From: Podila epigama
Taxonomy: Eukaryota; Mortierellomycota; Mortierellomycetes; Mortierellales; Mortierellaceae
Length of the DNA: 18,702 nt
NCBI GenBank assembly: GCA_015679605.1
Contig: JAAAVE010000196.1
Coordinates: 1-18,702, forward strand
Direction: 5' to 3'
This document shows, in pieces, positions 18,666 to 18,702 of the stretch. Each line of letters begins with the position of its first letter. The stretch's first letter is position 1. The position numbers and the translations under genes are program-made. Below the pieces are notes generated by a model. The model made no database searches. It was not told where the DNA came from and saw only the letters and a program-made list of their open reading frames with translations.

Positions 18666-18702
18666 TGTGCTGTGTGTGGTGATGGAAAGAACCGGAGGAA
18701 TG

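Noticed and set aside
1-18702. tRNA genes, CRISPR arrays, transposons or horizontally acquired cassettes
   Set aside because: I scanned for B-box-like GGTTCGAATC, regularly spaced repeats, terminal inverted repeats and transposase motifs and saw none. All recognisable genes are ordinary eukaryotic ones.

Overview
The window looks like a compact, intron-rich eukaryotic genome, most likely an early-diverging fungus (Mortierella-like Mucoromycota would fit). The lineage is inferred: introns are mostly 44-280 bp with GTA donors and TAG/CAG acceptors, intergenic gaps are 80-570 bp, homopolymer T/A runs are common in non-coding DNA, and the protein set (augmin, Ragulator, TCAB1-type WD40, CCT, NIF3, TFIIIB) is purely eukaryotic and housekeeping. 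I see no tRNA, rRNA, CRISPR, transposon, phage or secondary-metabolism genes.

Layout, left to right. 1-414: upstream DNA and promoter. 415-2779 (+): CCT5, chaperonin TRiC subunit epsilon, six exons, 541 aa. 2980-8173 (+): HAUS6-like augmin subunit, about eight exons, about 1510 aa, with a helical/coiled-coil N-terminal part and a very long disordered tail. 8452-9127 (-): LAMTOR5-like Ragulator subunit, four exons, 112 aa, convergent with HAUS6. 9528-11926 (+): WRAP53/TCAB1 homologue, six exons, 581 aa, divergent from LAMTOR5 across 400 bp. 12009-13288 (-): NIF3/DUF34 protein, five exons, 283 aa, convergent with WRAP53 with only 82 bp between the stop codons. 13289-13859: intergenic DNA with an in-frame 15-bp tandem repeat inside a short open frame. 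13860-15980 (-): intronless TFIIB/Brf-family factor, 706 aa, probably a divergent Brf1. 16293-18665 (-): mitochondrial aspartate aminotransferase, five exons, 431 aa.

All multi-exon models were joined by eye; each sums to a multiple of three and reads through without internal stops. The genes do not form a pathway. The only thematic neighbours are CCT5 (folds tubulin and actin) and HAUS6 (branching microtubule nucleation), adjacent on one strand, and this is probably chance. I found no convincing new multi-gene system. The items most worth a second look are the divergent Brf protein, the fungal augmin and TCAB1 homologues, a hidden last exon in LAMTOR5, the uncertain start and splicing of HAUS6, and the repeat-bearing mini-ORF at 13536.
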